Positions 1-8,440 of a stretch of 64,000 nucleotides of DNA are shown in pieces. The position numbers and the translations under genes were made by a program. The notes below the pieces were generated by a model. The model made no database searches. It was given only the letters and a program-made list of their open reading frames with translations, and was not told where the DNA came from. The stretch is from NCBI GenBank assembly GCA_019239915.1, contig JAFAZF010000013.1:1-64000 (forward strand), read 5' to 3'. The first letter of the stretch is position 1. Each line of letters begins with the position of its first letter. This stretch comes from Sphingomonadaceae bacterium. GTDB taxonomy: Bacteria; Pseudomonadota; Alphaproteobacteria; Sphingomonadales; Sphingomonadaceae.

Positions 1-2
1 GG

Positions 3-218
3 TCTGCCGCTCTTCGCTACGGCTTCAAGTTCGAAGGCGTCTTTCGCAACGCCGCGGTCGTCAAGAAACGCAGCAGGGATACTGCCTGGTTCTCCATAAC
101 GGATCACGAGTGGCCGTCTGTGAAAGCAGCTTTTGCGAAATGGCTCCTACCGTCGAATTTTGACAACGAGGGTCGGCAGCGGAGCGCCCTCGCTGCTTTA
201 AGGGGTCGAGCGCTGTAG
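3..218 (+). CDS. GNAT family N-acetyltransferase, C-terminal fragment (start outside window)
   Basis: The reading frame is open from the window edge to a TAG at 216-218 and encodes 71 residues. It looks like the end of a RimJ/RimL-type GNAT acetyltransferase: an AALRYGFKFEGVFRN-like segment (the last acetyl-CoA-binding helix and strand) followed by KKRSRDTAWFSI and a short tail. These enzymes move an acetyl group from acetyl-CoA to an amine; the substrate cannot be told. A second GNAT gene follows 41 bases downstream on the same strand, so the two may be co-transcribed. The family assignment rests on the C-terminal pattern only. Confidence 0.7.
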   Translation, partial: SAALRYGFKFEGVFRNAAVVKKRSRDTAWFSITDHEWPSVKAAFAKWLLPSNFDNEGRQRSALAALRGRAL

Positions 219-259
219 CAATGTGGTCCGGTGACAGCGAAGCTGGGGGGTAAGCCATC

Positions 260-745
260 TTGGCTGACATGATCCTCGTGCGTCCGCCGCAAGGCCCCGA
301 CGAGCCCGCTTGGCGGCGTCTCTGGGCGGCTTATCTCGATTTTTACGGGATGACGGTCCCTCCCAAGGCGACGGAGCATACTTGGAGCCGCATTCTCGAT
401 CCGGCCGGACCCATGTTCGGCAGAATCGCGGTGCTGGAGAGCGCCATGGTCGGCTTCACGATCTGCGTCGTTCACGAGAGCACCTGGAGCGTCAACCCGA
501 CTTGCTATCTTGAGGATCTCTTCGTCGATCCTGCCGCGCGCCGGGCCGGCCTCGGCCGGGCGCCTCTCGACGATCTGGTGAGGCTCGGCAGCCAGAACGG
601 CTGGAGTTCGCTCTACTGGCATACAAGGGCCGACAACACGCCGGCCCGTAAGCTGTACGATCGCTATATTCAAGCCGACGAGTTCGTGCGCTACAGGCTC
701 GCGCTCCCGCCGAAAGTCTCGAACCAGTTCGGGTCATCGAATTAG
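260..745 (+). CDS. GNAT family N-acetyltransferase
   Basis: 161 residues, the usual length of a single-domain GNAT. The acetyl-CoA-binding motif A is visible as LFVDPAARRAGLGRAPLDDL (about residues 92-111), with the R-R-x-G-L-G pyrophosphate loop. A later ADNTPARKLYDR segment matches motif B, where the aromatic residue contacts CoA. The substrate is unknown; many such proteins acetylate small amines or antibiotics. The frame begins at TTG 260 after a G-rich stretch; ATG 269 is an alternative three codons later. It sits in a run of plus-strand cargo genes before the conjugation operon. Confidence 0.8.
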   Translation: MADMILVRPPQGPDEPAWRRLWAAYLDFYGMTVPPKATEHTWSRILDPAGPMFGRIAVLESAMVGFTICVVHESTWSVNPTCYLEDLFVDPAARRAGLGRAPLDDLVRLGSQNGWSSLYWHTRADNTPARKLYDRYIQADEFVRYRLALPPKVSNQFGSSN

Positions 746-855
746 TCGAACGAAACGCTCGGCTTTATCCAAATTCCGCGAGCATTGCTTCTCAAGTAGA
801 CACCTCCCGATGCGCGGTCCGGATCTGCCGATCTGTCGCTGCGAGGAACAGCTAC

Positions 856-2067
856 GTGGAGGGCGCAACCGTTGAGAAGCAGCCATGGTCTGGTGTCCTG
901 ATGGCCGCCCTGCTGCGTCCATTGGCGCTGCTCTGGCTGGCCGGCGTGATGCTCCGGCTCACCATCCTGGCGTTGCCGCCCGTCCTCCCTTCGATCGAAG
1001 CGGAGCTCAATCTTCGCGGCCACGACATCGGCGTCTTAACGGCGATCCCACCATTGTTTTTCGCGGTGGCGGCGTTGCCCGGTGCGGCGCTCATCAGTCG
1101 TTTCGGAGCCGTGCCCAGCCTTGTCGCGGGCCTGCTCGTCAATGCGTTGGGAGCGGCGGCGAGAGGGTTCGTCGGCGGCGTGACCGGGCTGGAGTTGACG
1201 ACCTGCGTCATGTGCTTGGGCGTCGCCGTCATGCAGCCGACGATGCCGACGTTGGTGCGCGGTTGGACGCCGGCACGCGTCGGCCTCGCATCAGCCGTTT
1301 ACACCTGCGGTCTGCTATGCGGCGAAGTGCTGCCGGTGCTCTGGCCGTATTCGTCCGACCTTCCGGTAATCGGCGGAGGCTGGCGAGCGGTGCTCTTTCA
1401 GTGGTCCCTCCCCGTGCTCGCGACGGCGGCTGTCATTGCTGCTCTGGGATCGCGCCCGCCACGGAAGCAGGATTTGCGCGTAGCGCGGGCGTGGCCGGAC
1501 TGGCGGCAGGGATCGGTCTGGAAGGTCGGGCTCTTGCTAGGCGCCGTTAACGCCAGCTACTTCGGCCTGAACGGGTTTTTGCCCGGGTGGCTGTCAAAGG
1601 CGGGCGGCTCGGCGCAAATTCAACCAGCCCTGCTGGCGTTGAACGCTGCACAGATCCCGGCCTCGCTGCTCATGATGATCTATGTCGAGCGCCTCGCGCT
1701 CCGCCGAGTAGGTTATGCGATCGCGGGGTTAGTTGTCCTGGCCGGAAGCGTAGGCCTAGCGACGGCGCATGCCGCTCTCGCCGTCGCGTTCGCCACGGTG
1801 GCAGGCTTCTCCCTCGGCTGCCTTTTGACGATGGCGTTGGCTTTGCCGCCGCTCACCGTCGCTGCGCAAGACGTGCCGAGCTTCTCGGCCGCGGTCTTCA
1901 CTGTCAGCTACGCGCTCGCCGTCCTGACCGCGCTCGTAACTGGTGTCCTGCAGGGCCTGGGGACAGGGCAGTTCGTCAGCATTCTTCCGATCGCGGCGGC
2001 CGCGCTGGCCGTCGTCGCCGTCGGGGCGACGATCCGTCGTCCGGCGAATCCGCAGGGGTCCGATTGA
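856..2067 (+). CDS. MFS transporter, CynX/NimT-like
   Basis: 403 residues, strongly hydrophobic, with about twelve predicted membrane spans, the normal size for the major facilitator superfamily. The overall pattern (the PPVLPSIEAELN start after helix 1, LVRGWTPARVGLASAVYT in the middle, short polar C-terminus) resembles the CynX/NimT (cyanate/2-nitroimidazole) group of exporters. It probably exports a small organic compound by proton antiport across the inner membrane; the substrate is not known. The chosen start is GTG 856. A PNPOx-fold gene starts 23 bases after the stop and a LysR gene follows, so the three may form a small inducible resistance or detoxification unit. Confidence 0.8.
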   Translation: MEGATVEKQPWSGVLMAALLRPLALLWLAGVMLRLTILALPPVLPSIEAELNLRGHDIGVLTAIPPLFFAVAALPGAALISRFGAVPSLVAGLLVNALGAAARGFVGGVTGLELTTCVMCLGVAVMQPTMPTLVRGWTPARVGLASAVYTCGLLCGEVLPVLWPYSSDLPVIGGGWRAVLFQWSLPVLATAAVIAALGSRPPRKQDLRVARAWPDWRQGSVWKVGLLLGAVNASYFGLNGFLPGWLSKAGGSAQIQPALLALNAAQIPASLLMMIYVERLALRRVGYAIAGLVVLAGSVGLATAHAALAVAFATVAGFSLGCLLTMALALPPLTVAAQDVPSFSAAVFTVSYALAVLTALVTGVLQGLGTGQFVSILPIAAAALAVVAVGATIRRPANPQGSD

Positions 2068-2090
2068 GGCAAGCAGGGCGGAAGAAGGTC

Positions 2091-2591
2091 GTGCTGACTC
2101 AAGAGATGATCGATCTCATCGCGACATATACGATCGGCTGCGTCGCGACCGTGCGTGCTGACGGGACTCCCGCAGTGTCGCCGAAGGCGACATTCCTCGT
2201 CATTGACGAGCATACGATCGCTTTTGCGAACATCCGCTCTCCAGGAACGGTCGAAAATCTGCGCCGTCGCGCGGACGTGGAGGCGAATTTCATCGACGTG
2301 TTCGCGCGCAAGGGCTGCCGCGTGCGTGGACGTGCCCGCTATCTTTCCCGTGAAGACGCCGAGCCAGCGCTTCAGAGCAGGTTTGAGGAGAAATGGCCGG
2401 ACCTGTTCGACATAATAAGAGGGTTCGTTCTGATCGATTTGACCGGAGCCGAGGTACTTACCTCACCCTCCTACGATGTCGGAGCTTCCCCCGGCCAGCT
2501 CACCGAACATTGGCTACGCCTATACGCAGGCAACCTCGGCTTCTCGGTGACAGGAAACGCGCGCGGCGTACACGACGCAGCAGAGTCCTGA
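2091..2591 (+). CDS. pyridoxamine 5'-phosphate oxidase-fold (FMN-binding split-barrel) protein
   Basis: 166 residues. The N-terminus (LTQEMIDLI followed by GCVATVRADGTPAVSPKATF) is typical of the PNPOx-like split-barrel family that binds FMN or F420 and acts on diverse small molecules. ANIRSPGTVENLRRRADVEANFID continues the barrel. Start GTG 2091 has an AGAAGG ribosome site just upstream; the frame extends further 5' but that part overlaps the MFS gene and is unlikely to be translated. The stop is one base before the LysR start, implying co-transcription. The substrate is unknown. Confidence 0.75.
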   Translation: MLTQEMIDLIATYTIGCVATVRADGTPAVSPKATFLVIDEHTIAFANIRSPGTVENLRRRADVEANFIDVFARKGCRVRGRARYLSREDAEPALQSRFEEKWPDLFDIIRGFVLIDLTGAEVLTSPSYDVGASPGQLTEHWLRLYAGNLGFSVTGNARGVHDAAES

Positions 2592-2592
2592 G

Positions 2593-3510
2593 GTGAGCGA
2601 CAGCGTAGCATTCGTGTTTGATCTTCAGTCGGTCAGCCAAGCGTTGCTGCTTGCGGAGCATCTGAGTATTCGCCTTACGGCCGAACAGCTCGGATTGCGA
2701 CCCTCGGCCGTTAGCCGACGCGTGCGGGCTTTGGAGGAGCAACTGAACGTCACCCTGTTCGAACGCCATAGCGCCGGCGTGCGAACCACGCTTGCTGGCC
2801 GGCGCTTTCTCGAACGAGCCCGCTGGGCGATGGCGGAACTCGACCATGCCGGACGGGACGCCACTAACGTGCAGCGCGGCGAGGCTGGGGTGCTGGGCGT
2901 CGCCTTCTATCCGTCTCTCGCCTCGGGACGCCTGCATCACCTGATCGGATCCTACCACACGCGCTTCCCCGCTTTGGAGCTCTCGTTCCTTGAGGATGCC
3001 TCTATGGACCAACTCGTGGCGCTTCGGCAGCGCCGGGTGGATGTGGCCTTCCTGATCGCCGTGGACGAGGCGCCGGGCGCCGAGAGCGAGCATCTCTGGG
3101 ACGAGCGCATCTATGTGGCGTTGCCTGAGGCTCACGCCTTCGCGACACGCGAGACTCTGAAATGGGAGGAGCTACGTCAGGAGGCGTTCGTTGTACGCGC
3201 CTTCGGATCGGGGCCTGTCAACTACGCATGGCTGGCGGGCAAGTTACATCCTGGTGGCTACGCGCCCAAGATTCGTCAGCACGCCGTCTGTCGCGAAAGC
3301 CTGCTTAGCCTCGTAGGCGGCGGTTTTGCGCTAACCATCGTTAGCGAGGCGGCAATTGCAGTCAAACTGCCTGGAGTGGTCTACCGCCCCGTGGTGGACG
3401 AGGGCGCGGACGTGTCGGTGCGCATGGCGTGGCTGACCGACAACGAGAACCCGGCGCTCGGCCGCTTTCTCAGCCACGCCCGGCGGGCAGCTCGTCATGG
3501 CGCGTGTTGA
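2593..3510 (+). CDS. LysR family transcriptional regulator
   Basis: 305 residues, the standard LysR length. The N-terminal winged helix-turn-helix is clear at about residues 10-68: SIRLTAEQLGLRPSAVSRRV then LEEQLNVTLFER, and the linker helix LAGRRFLERAR. A periplasmic-binding-like effector domain follows (LGVAFYPSLASGRLHHLI). It starts with GTG 2593 one base after the preceding stop. Because it is downstream of and co-directional with the transporter and FMN-fold genes, it may control them or a more distant promoter. The inducer cannot be deduced. Confidence 0.87.
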   Translation: MSDSVAFVFDLQSVSQALLLAEHLSIRLTAEQLGLRPSAVSRRVRALEEQLNVTLFERHSAGVRTTLAGRRFLERARWAMAELDHAGRDATNVQRGEAGVLGVAFYPSLASGRLHHLIGSYHTRFPALELSFLEDASMDQLVALRQRRVDVAFLIAVDEAPGAESEHLWDERIYVALPEAHAFATRETLKWEELRQEAFVVRAFGSGPVNYAWLAGKLHPGGYAPKIRQHAVCRESLLSLVGGGFALTIVSEAAIAVKLPGVVYRPVVDEGADVSVRMAWLTDNENPALGRFLSHARRAARHGAC

Positions 3511-3540
3511 CCTTCGATGTAATCAGCGAGCCTGGATTGC

Positions 3541-3765
3541 TCAAGCCTGTTCCCGGCGCGCTTTGGCGAACCCCCGATCGGTCGCCATGAACCGCGCCAA
3601 CATGGGCGCAACCAGTCTTGCCGGGTCAGGCGGCGCTTGGCTTCCGGTCTCGCGGGCAAGAACCTCGGCATAGGCGACGAGATCGCGATGCACCTGCGCC
3701 GGCAGCTCGACGGTGAGCTTAACCCGCTTGTCGTCCTCGATCGTGCCGAGCTTCAACTTCGCCAT
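3541..3765 (-). CDS. DUF2274 domain-containing protein
   Basis: 74 residues starting MAKLKLGTIEDDKRVKLTVE. This small family nearly always lies directly after trbI in Trb-type integrative elements. The LTVELPAQVHRDLVAYAEVLA segment looks like a ribbon-helix-helix strand and helix, so a DNA-binding or regulatory role is possible but unproven. The ATG at 3763-3765 is preceded by a GAGGAGACC ribosome site and begins 10 bases after the trbI stop. It closes the conjugation operon; the next gene on the other side is the convergent LysR gene. Confidence 0.8.
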   Translation of the reverse strand: MAKLKLGTIEDDKRVKLTVELPAQVHRDLVAYAEVLARETGSQAPPDPARLVAPMLARFMATDRGFAKARREQA

Positions 3766-3775
3766 TGTGGTCTCC

Positions 3776-5086
3776 TCAACTCGCGTAGGGCTCCAGCACG
3801 AGATCACGCGTGACGATGACCCGGACCGGGAATCCGGGCCGGACCGTGATGGTCGGCTGTATGTTGAGCGATCGGCCGACCACCTGGCTGCCGGTCTGGG
3901 CGAACGAATTGGACGCCCCTTGCCGGATCGCCTGCACGAGGCTGTTCTCGTTGTTCGACGTCCCCGCTTCCGAGCCGACCGAGAGGATGGTGGAGAGCAA
4001 CGCGGCCTTGAACAGCTGCCCCCAATGGTTGTCGATCTGGTCCTCAAGCCCGGCATAGCCCTCCGGGTCGGCGCCGGGTTGGCGCTCCAGAACGATCGAA
4101 CGGCCGTTCGGGAACACGATGCGGTTCCAGACCAAGAGCGCGCGCGACTGTCCAAACTGCACCTGGGCGTCGTATTGGCCGATCAGCCGCGCCCCTTGCG
4201 GGATCAGCAGGATCTTGCCCGTCGGACTGTCATAGACGGCCTCGGTCACCTGGGCGGTGATCTGGCCGGGAAGGTCGGAGCGAAGGCCGGTGAGCAAGGC
4301 GGCCGGGATCACCGCGCCCGCTTGTACGACGTTGCGCGACGCCGACGCTTGGACCCGATCGGGGCTGACTGTGCGCCGATCGACGTCGCCGTTGAGGAAG
4401 GCGACCTTGCGGTCGCCTTCGCTCTGCTGCCGCGTGGGTGTCGTTGTTCCGGCGGCGCTTTGGCCGCTCAGGTCGGGCGTGGGAGACGCGCCCGCTGTCA
4501 ACACGGTCGGCTGAACCGCCGCCCGCGCTTCGCTTGCGAACAGCCGACTGGTGCGCGCAGCTTCGAACTCCTGGGCGAGTCGGGCCCGCTCCTGCGCGAG
4601 CCGCTGCGCCTCCGGGTCGGGCGGCGTCGACGCCTGCGGCATGCCGGGTGCGGGCGCGCCGGCGTTGAGCATGGGACGCCCAAGGTCTCCCGGCAGCGGC
4701 GGACCGAGCTGCGGGATGGGCTTTGGCAACCCCGTGTAGTCACGTGGAAGGGTGTTCAGCCCGTCGGGCGTGGCCTTGTTGTCCGTCGAGAGCAACTCCT
4801 GGCCGGTCTTGTTACCGTGTGGCCAGAGCGCAAACAGCAGGGCCGCAGCGATTGCGATTGCCGCCGTCCCTCCGAGGATGGTCAGGACGCGCCGGGAGAG
4901 TCGCGTGACCCGTGTCCGCTCGGGGCGAAGCCGCAGTTCGCCGGCGAGGTCCTGGCCTGAGCGCGACCGCTCTGGTCGGGCGTCCGCGGCTCCTCGCTCC
5001 GGCCGGAACTCATCTAGCCGGCCCGGCTCGCCGGAACCGCCGTCTTCTTCCCGGTCGTGATCCGGTTGATCGTCGGCGCCGCTCAT
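3776..5086 (-). CDS. trbI: P-type conjugative transfer protein TrbI (VirB10-like)
   Basis: 436 residues. A charged cytoplasmic N-terminus of about 65 residues is followed by one membrane segment (VLTILGGTAAIAIAAALLFA), a proline-rich periplasmic stretch with many PLPG/APG repeats, and a C-terminal VirB10-type beta domain with VVQAGAVIPAALLTGLRSDL, ILLIPQGARLIGQYD and GYAGLEDQIDNHWGQ. In the type IV secretion system this protein spans the envelope and links the inner complex to the outer-membrane pore. The chosen ATG at 5084-5086 overlaps the trbG stop by four bases, indicating translational coupling. Confidence 0.95.
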   Translation of the reverse strand: MSGADDQPDHDREEDGGSGEPGRLDEFRPERGAADARPERSRSGQDLAGELRLRPERTRVTRLSRRVLTILGGTAAIAIAAALLFALWPHGNKTGQELLSTDNKATPDGLNTLPRDYTGLPKPIPQLGPPLPGDLGRPMLNAGAPAPGMPQASTPPDPEAQRLAQERARLAQEFEAARTSRLFASEARAAVQPTVLTAGASPTPDLSGQSAAGTTTPTRQQSEGDRKVAFLNGDVDRRTVSPDRVQASASRNVVQAGAVIPAALLTGLRSDLPGQITAQVTEAVYDSPTGKILLIPQGARLIGQYDAQVQFGQSRALLVWNRIVFPNGRSIVLERQPGADPEGYAGLEDQIDNHWGQLFKAALLSTILSVGSEAGTSNNENSLVQAIRQGASNSFAQTGSQVVGRSLNIQPTITVRPGFPVRVIVTRDLVLEPYAS

Positions 5087-6069
5087 GACGTCGGCCGTCC
5101 GTCGGTGCGCTCGATGCGGACCTTTTTCTGGTGCTCGCCGCCGAGGCGCAGCTCGGCGGCGGCGAACAGCCGGTCGACGATCATGTAGTGGCCGCGAACG
5201 CGGTAGTTGACGAGCTCCGCGCCGCCCTCGACGCCGATCACCCACAAAGGCGGCATCTCGCCCTGGGCGACGCCGCGCGGGAACTCGATGAACACCTGCC
5301 GGCCGTCGTCGTAGGCGCGCAGCGGCCGCCAGGGCGGCGTGTCGCCCTCGATGCGGTAGCGGAAGTTCAGCGCGTCGAGGTCGACCCCGGAGGCGACCGG
5401 CTGCGCCGCCTCGGCCTGCACGTTCTGCTGACGCAGCGCGATCAGCTGGTCCTGCGGGTAGGACCAGGAGAGCGAGGCCATGTAGGTGCGCTCGGAGGAG
5501 CGCATTTCGATGTGGTAGGTGCGCCGGTCGGTGTTGATGACGAGGTTGGTTTGGAGGTCCGGCCGCGACGGCTTGACCAGGATGTGGACGCGCTTGGTCG
5601 CCCCCGAGCCGCTCTCGGTGTCGCCGATGATCCAGCGCACCGTGTCGCCGGCCGCGACCGGCCCCGAGCCGACCAGCTGCTCGCCGGGCTCGAGCGCGAC
5701 GTCGGTGACCTGGCCCGGCGCGGCATACAGCTGGTAGAGCGCGCCGTCGGCGAAGGGGTAGACCTGGACGGCGTTGATGTAGCCCGCGCGGGTGGGCTGC
5801 ATGCGCGCCGCGTGGTTGGCGGCGTCGATCCGCACCTTCGGGTCGGCGGCTTCCGGCGGGGCCGTGCGGGCGCCCGGCAGCGGCTTGAGCTGGCCGGGAA
5901 GCGGCAGCGGCTGCGGCAGGGTGACGACCTGGACGGGCTTGGGCGGATCGGGCGCCAACACCGCCGCGCGCGGCGTGTCGTCGTAGCTGATTTCGGGCGG
6001 CGTATAGTGGGCGCAGCCGGCGAGCGAAGCCGAACCGATAAGCGCCGCGAGCATGGGGGAACGGCGCAT
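5083..6069 (-). CDS. trbG: P-type conjugative transfer protein TrbG (VirB9-like)
   Basis: 328 residues with a lipoprotein-type signal (LAALIGSASLAGC, cysteine near residue 19). A proline-rich linker precedes the VirB9/TrbG/CagX core: VYPFADGALYQLYAAPGQVT, LVGSGPVAAGDTVRWIIGD, KPSRPDLQTNLVINTDRRTY. It forms the outer-membrane core complex with TrbI and the small lipoprotein. The ATG at 6067-6069 overlaps the trbF stop (TGATG), and its own stop overlaps the trbI start, so the three are translated as a coupled block. Confidence 0.95.
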   Translation of the reverse strand: MRRSPMLAALIGSASLAGCAHYTPPEISYDDTPRAAVLAPDPPKPVQVVTLPQPLPLPGQLKPLPGARTAPPEAADPKVRIDAANHAARMQPTRAGYINAVQVYPFADGALYQLYAAPGQVTDVALEPGEQLVGSGPVAAGDTVRWIIGDTESGSGATKRVHILVKPSRPDLQTNLVINTDRRTYHIEMRSSERTYMASLSWSYPQDQLIALRQQNVQAEAAQPVASGVDLDALNFRYRIEGDTPPWRPLRAYDDGRQVFIEFPRGVAQGEMPPLWVIGVEGGAELVNYRVRGHYMIVDRLFAAAELRLGGEHQKKVRIERTDGRPTS

Positions 6070-6752
6070 CAGCCGAGCTCCTTGGACCAGTTGAGGGCGG
6101 TGACGTAGACCCCGAGCGGGTTCTTCTTCAGCGTCTCGGGATCGCGCGGCGTCTGGATCGCGACGGTGAGGATGGCGGTCCAGCGTTCGGTCGCGGCGAG
6201 CGCGCCGTCCTGGTAATGGCGCTCGGTCCAGGCGACCCGGAACGAGGACGGCGAGGCGCGGATCACGCTGGAAACGTCGACTGCGACCTGTTGATGCCCG
6301 AGCTTGGCGAACGGGTCGTTGGTGCGGGCGTAGTCGTTGAGCGCCGCCGCACCCGAGGTCGAGGTGTAGTCGTACGCTCGGAGCCAGTTCTGGCGCAGGA
6401 TGATCGGGTCGGCGGGGATGCCGCGCACCGCTTCGATGAAGCGCGCGAGGTGGAAGGCGATCTGCGGGTCGGTCGGCCGGTAGTCGGCGTCGGCGGGCGC
6501 GACGGCCTGCGCCTGGCCGACCCGGTCCACCTGCACCACCCAGGGCACGATGCGCCCTGTCGCCGAGGTCCAGACCAGCGCGGCGGCGAGCCCGCCGGAG
6601 AGTAGGAGCGAGCCGAACGCCATCAGCCGCCAGTTCCTGGCCTGCACGCGGGCTGAGCCGATGCGGTCGTCCCAGGCCTGGGCGGCGCGCTGATAGGGGG
6701 TGGTCGCCTCGGGCGTGCGCCCGTAGCGCACCTCTGATCGCCTGAAGAGCAT
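6069..6752 (-). CDS. trbF: conjugal transfer protein TrbF (VirB8-like)
   Basis: 227 residues. A short cytoplasmic N-terminus is followed by one membrane helix (LMAFGSLLLSGGLAAALVW, about residues 45-63), then a periplasmic VirB8 domain beginning IVPWVVQVDRVGQAQAV and containing WTERHYQDGALAATERWTAI. VirB8/TrbF proteins nucleate inner-membrane assembly of the secretion channel. The ATG at 6750-6752 gives a TGATG overlap with the trbL stop; a GTG one codon earlier is an alternative. Confidence 0.95.
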   Translation of the reverse strand: MLFRRSEVRYGRTPEATTPYQRAAQAWDDRIGSARVQARNWRLMAFGSLLLSGGLAAALVWTSATGRIVPWVVQVDRVGQAQAVAPADADYRPTDPQIAFHLARFIEAVRGIPADPIILRQNWLRAYDYTSTSGAAALNDYARTNDPFAKLGHQQVAVDVSSVIRASPSSFRVAWTERHYQDGALAATERWTAILTVAIQTPRDPETLKKNPLGVYVTALNWSKELG

Positions 6753-8089
6753 CACTCGGCCTCGGACACGTCGATGGAAGACCCTGAGCCGCCGCCGTCG
6801 CCGGAGCGGACGGCGTGGGTGGCGGTGTTGACGCCCTCGCGCACGGCCGCGCGGCGGCGCATGGCGCGCGCCCAGCCGGGCTCGCCTGCCGTGCCAGCTG
6901 CGTCGGCCGCGGCCGGGGCTGCGGCGCTCGCGGCCTTGCCGCCAACGGTCCCGCCGCTAGCGCGGAAGGCTTCGCGGGCGCCCGAGCGGTAGCTCTCGCC
7001 CATGGCGGACGTCGCGCGGCGAAGCGGGCTGGTCACCGTCTGCCCGGCGGAAGATGCGCCTGCGCGCGCCACGCCACCGAGGCCGCTCGCGACGCCGGCA
7101 ACTCCGCTCTGACCCGCTGAAGCAGTCCGGTAGGCGGTCGTCGCCGCACCCGCGATCGAGGCGCCGCCGCGTGCCGCCCCGGCCGCCACGCCTGCGGCAG
7201 CGCCTACGCCGCCCGCGGCAAGCCCGGCGCCCGCGGCAACGATGCCGCCGGCGGCAAGGCCCGTTCCGACCGCGGCGCCAGCGCCAAGCTGCGGGCCGCC
7301 GGAGATGATGCCGTTGGCGATACGGGGGCCGAAGATGCCGAGGCCAAGCAGCGACAGCGCGGCGAGCACCAAGCCCATGGCGTCGGCGATGGTAGGCTGC
7401 GCCGCGAACCCTTGCGTGAAGGTGCCGAACAACGTCGAGCCGATACCGACGATGACGGCCAGCACCAACACTTTGATGCCGGAGCTCATGACGTTGCCGA
7501 GCACACGCTCGGCGGCGAACGACGTCTTGCCCCACAGGCCGAACGGGATGAGCACGAACCCACAGAGCGTCGTCAGCTTGAACTCAATCAGGCTGACGAA
7601 GAGCTGGATCGCCAGGATGAAGAAGGCGAGCACGACCACCACCCAGGCGAACAGCAGCACGGTGATCTGGATGAAGTTCTCGAAGAAGCTGACGTAGCCC
7701 ATCAAGCCGGAGATCGATTGCAAGATGGGCTGGCCCGCGTCCAAGCCGGTCTGGGCGATGCGGCCCGGGCGCAGGAAGTCGGCCTCGCTGAGGCCGGTGC
7801 CGGACGCTTTGAGGCCGAGGCCGGCGAAGCTCTCGAACACGATGCGCGAGAGATTGCCCCAGTTGTTGATCAGGAAGGCGAAGGCGCCGATGAACAACGT
7901 CTTCTTGACCAGCCGCGCGATCACGTCGTCGTCGGGCGCCCAGGCCCAGAACAGCGCAGCGAGCACGAGGTCGATGGCGATCAGCACGCCCGCCAGCCAC
8001 TTCACCTCGCCCTGGAGCAGGCCGAAGCCGGAGTCGATGTACTGGGTGAAGGTGTTGAGGAAGGTATCGATGACGCCCGTGCCGCCCAT
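6752..8089 (-). CDS. trbL: P-type conjugative transfer protein TrbL (VirB6-like)
   Basis: 445 residues. The N-terminal two thirds hold about six to seven membrane spans (for example WLAGVLIAIDLVLAALFWAW and FAWVVVVLAFFILAIQLFV), the VirB6/TrbL polytopic channel component. The C-terminal 190 residues are an Ala/Gly-rich low-complexity tail, normal in this family. Start ATG 8087-8089 gives MGGTGVIDTFLN, and the stop overlaps trbF. The GC-rich tail produces long open frames on other strands that are not genes. Confidence 0.93.
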   Translation of the reverse strand: MGGTGVIDTFLNTFTQYIDSGFGLLQGEVKWLAGVLIAIDLVLAALFWAWAPDDDVIARLVKKTLFIGAFAFLINNWGNLSRIVFESFAGLGLKASGTGLSEADFLRPGRIAQTGLDAGQPILQSISGLMGYVSFFENFIQITVLLFAWVVVVLAFFILAIQLFVSLIEFKLTTLCGFVLIPFGLWGKTSFAAERVLGNVMSSGIKVLVLAVIVGIGSTLFGTFTQGFAAQPTIADAMGLVLAALSLLGLGIFGPRIANGIISGGPQLGAGAAVGTGLAAGGIVAAGAGLAAGGVGAAAGVAAGAARGGASIAGAATTAYRTASAGQSGVAGVASGLGGVARAGASSAGQTVTSPLRRATSAMGESYRSGAREAFRASGGTVGGKAASAAAPAAADAAGTAGEPGWARAMRRRAAVREGVNTATHAVRSGDGGGSGSSIDVSEAE

Positions 8090-8090
8090 C

Positions 8091-8426
8091 TCAACGCTCC
8101 CGGGCGGGCGTCGCGGCCGGGTTGGGGCCGAGCACGCGGTGGTCGGGCGTGAGGAAGCGGCGGCGGTTCTCGGCCCAGGCGGCGAGGCACTGCGGGTCGC
8201 GCGCGCCCGCCTCACCGAGCGCCTGGCAGCGCGCGAACTCGGCCGTGAGTGGATCGACGGGGCGCAGCGCCACCGGGCGCGGCTCGTCGCCGCCCGGCGT
8301 CTCCGCCTCCTTCACGGCCATGAACGCCATGCCGGCGACCAGCGCCGCCGCGAGGCCGAGCGCGAGCGCGGTCCGGCGGCGGCCGCGCCGGTCGAGGGCG
8401 GCGTAGCGCGCCGAGCGAGAGAGCAT
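8091..8426 (-). CDS. trbK: putative entry exclusion protein TrbK-alt
   Basis: About 111 residues: a basic start, one membrane segment (TALALGLAAALVAGMAFMAV), then a short domain with two cysteines in CQALGEAGARDPQCLAAWAENRRRF. That cysteine-bearing pattern is the hallmark of the TrbK-alt family encoded between trbJ and trbL in these operons. Members are presumed inner-membrane or periplasmic proteins that limit redundant DNA entry. ATG 8424-8426 is used; GTG 8430-8432 two codons upstream, with a GAGGCGG ribosome site, is also possible. The function is inferred from position and motif. Confidence 0.8.
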   Translation of the reverse strand: MLSRSARYAALDRRGRRRTALALGLAAALVAGMAFMAVKEAETPGGDEPRPVALRPVDPLTAEFARCQALGEAGARDPQCLAAWAENRRRFLTPDHRVLGPNPAATPARER

Positions 8427-8440
8427 CCGCACCGCCCGCC

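Noticed and set aside
3713-4960. Long plus-strand open frame (over 400 codons) across trbI
   Set aside because: It is antisense to trbI, rich in Arg/Gly without domain character, and arises from high-GC codon bias; the minus-strand gene has clear VirB10 motifs.
6957-7308. Tandem repeats or CRISPR-like pattern in the trbL tail
   Set aside because: The GC-rich Ala/Gly codons of the TrbL tail look repetitive but lack fixed-length spacers; no CRISPR array is present in the window.
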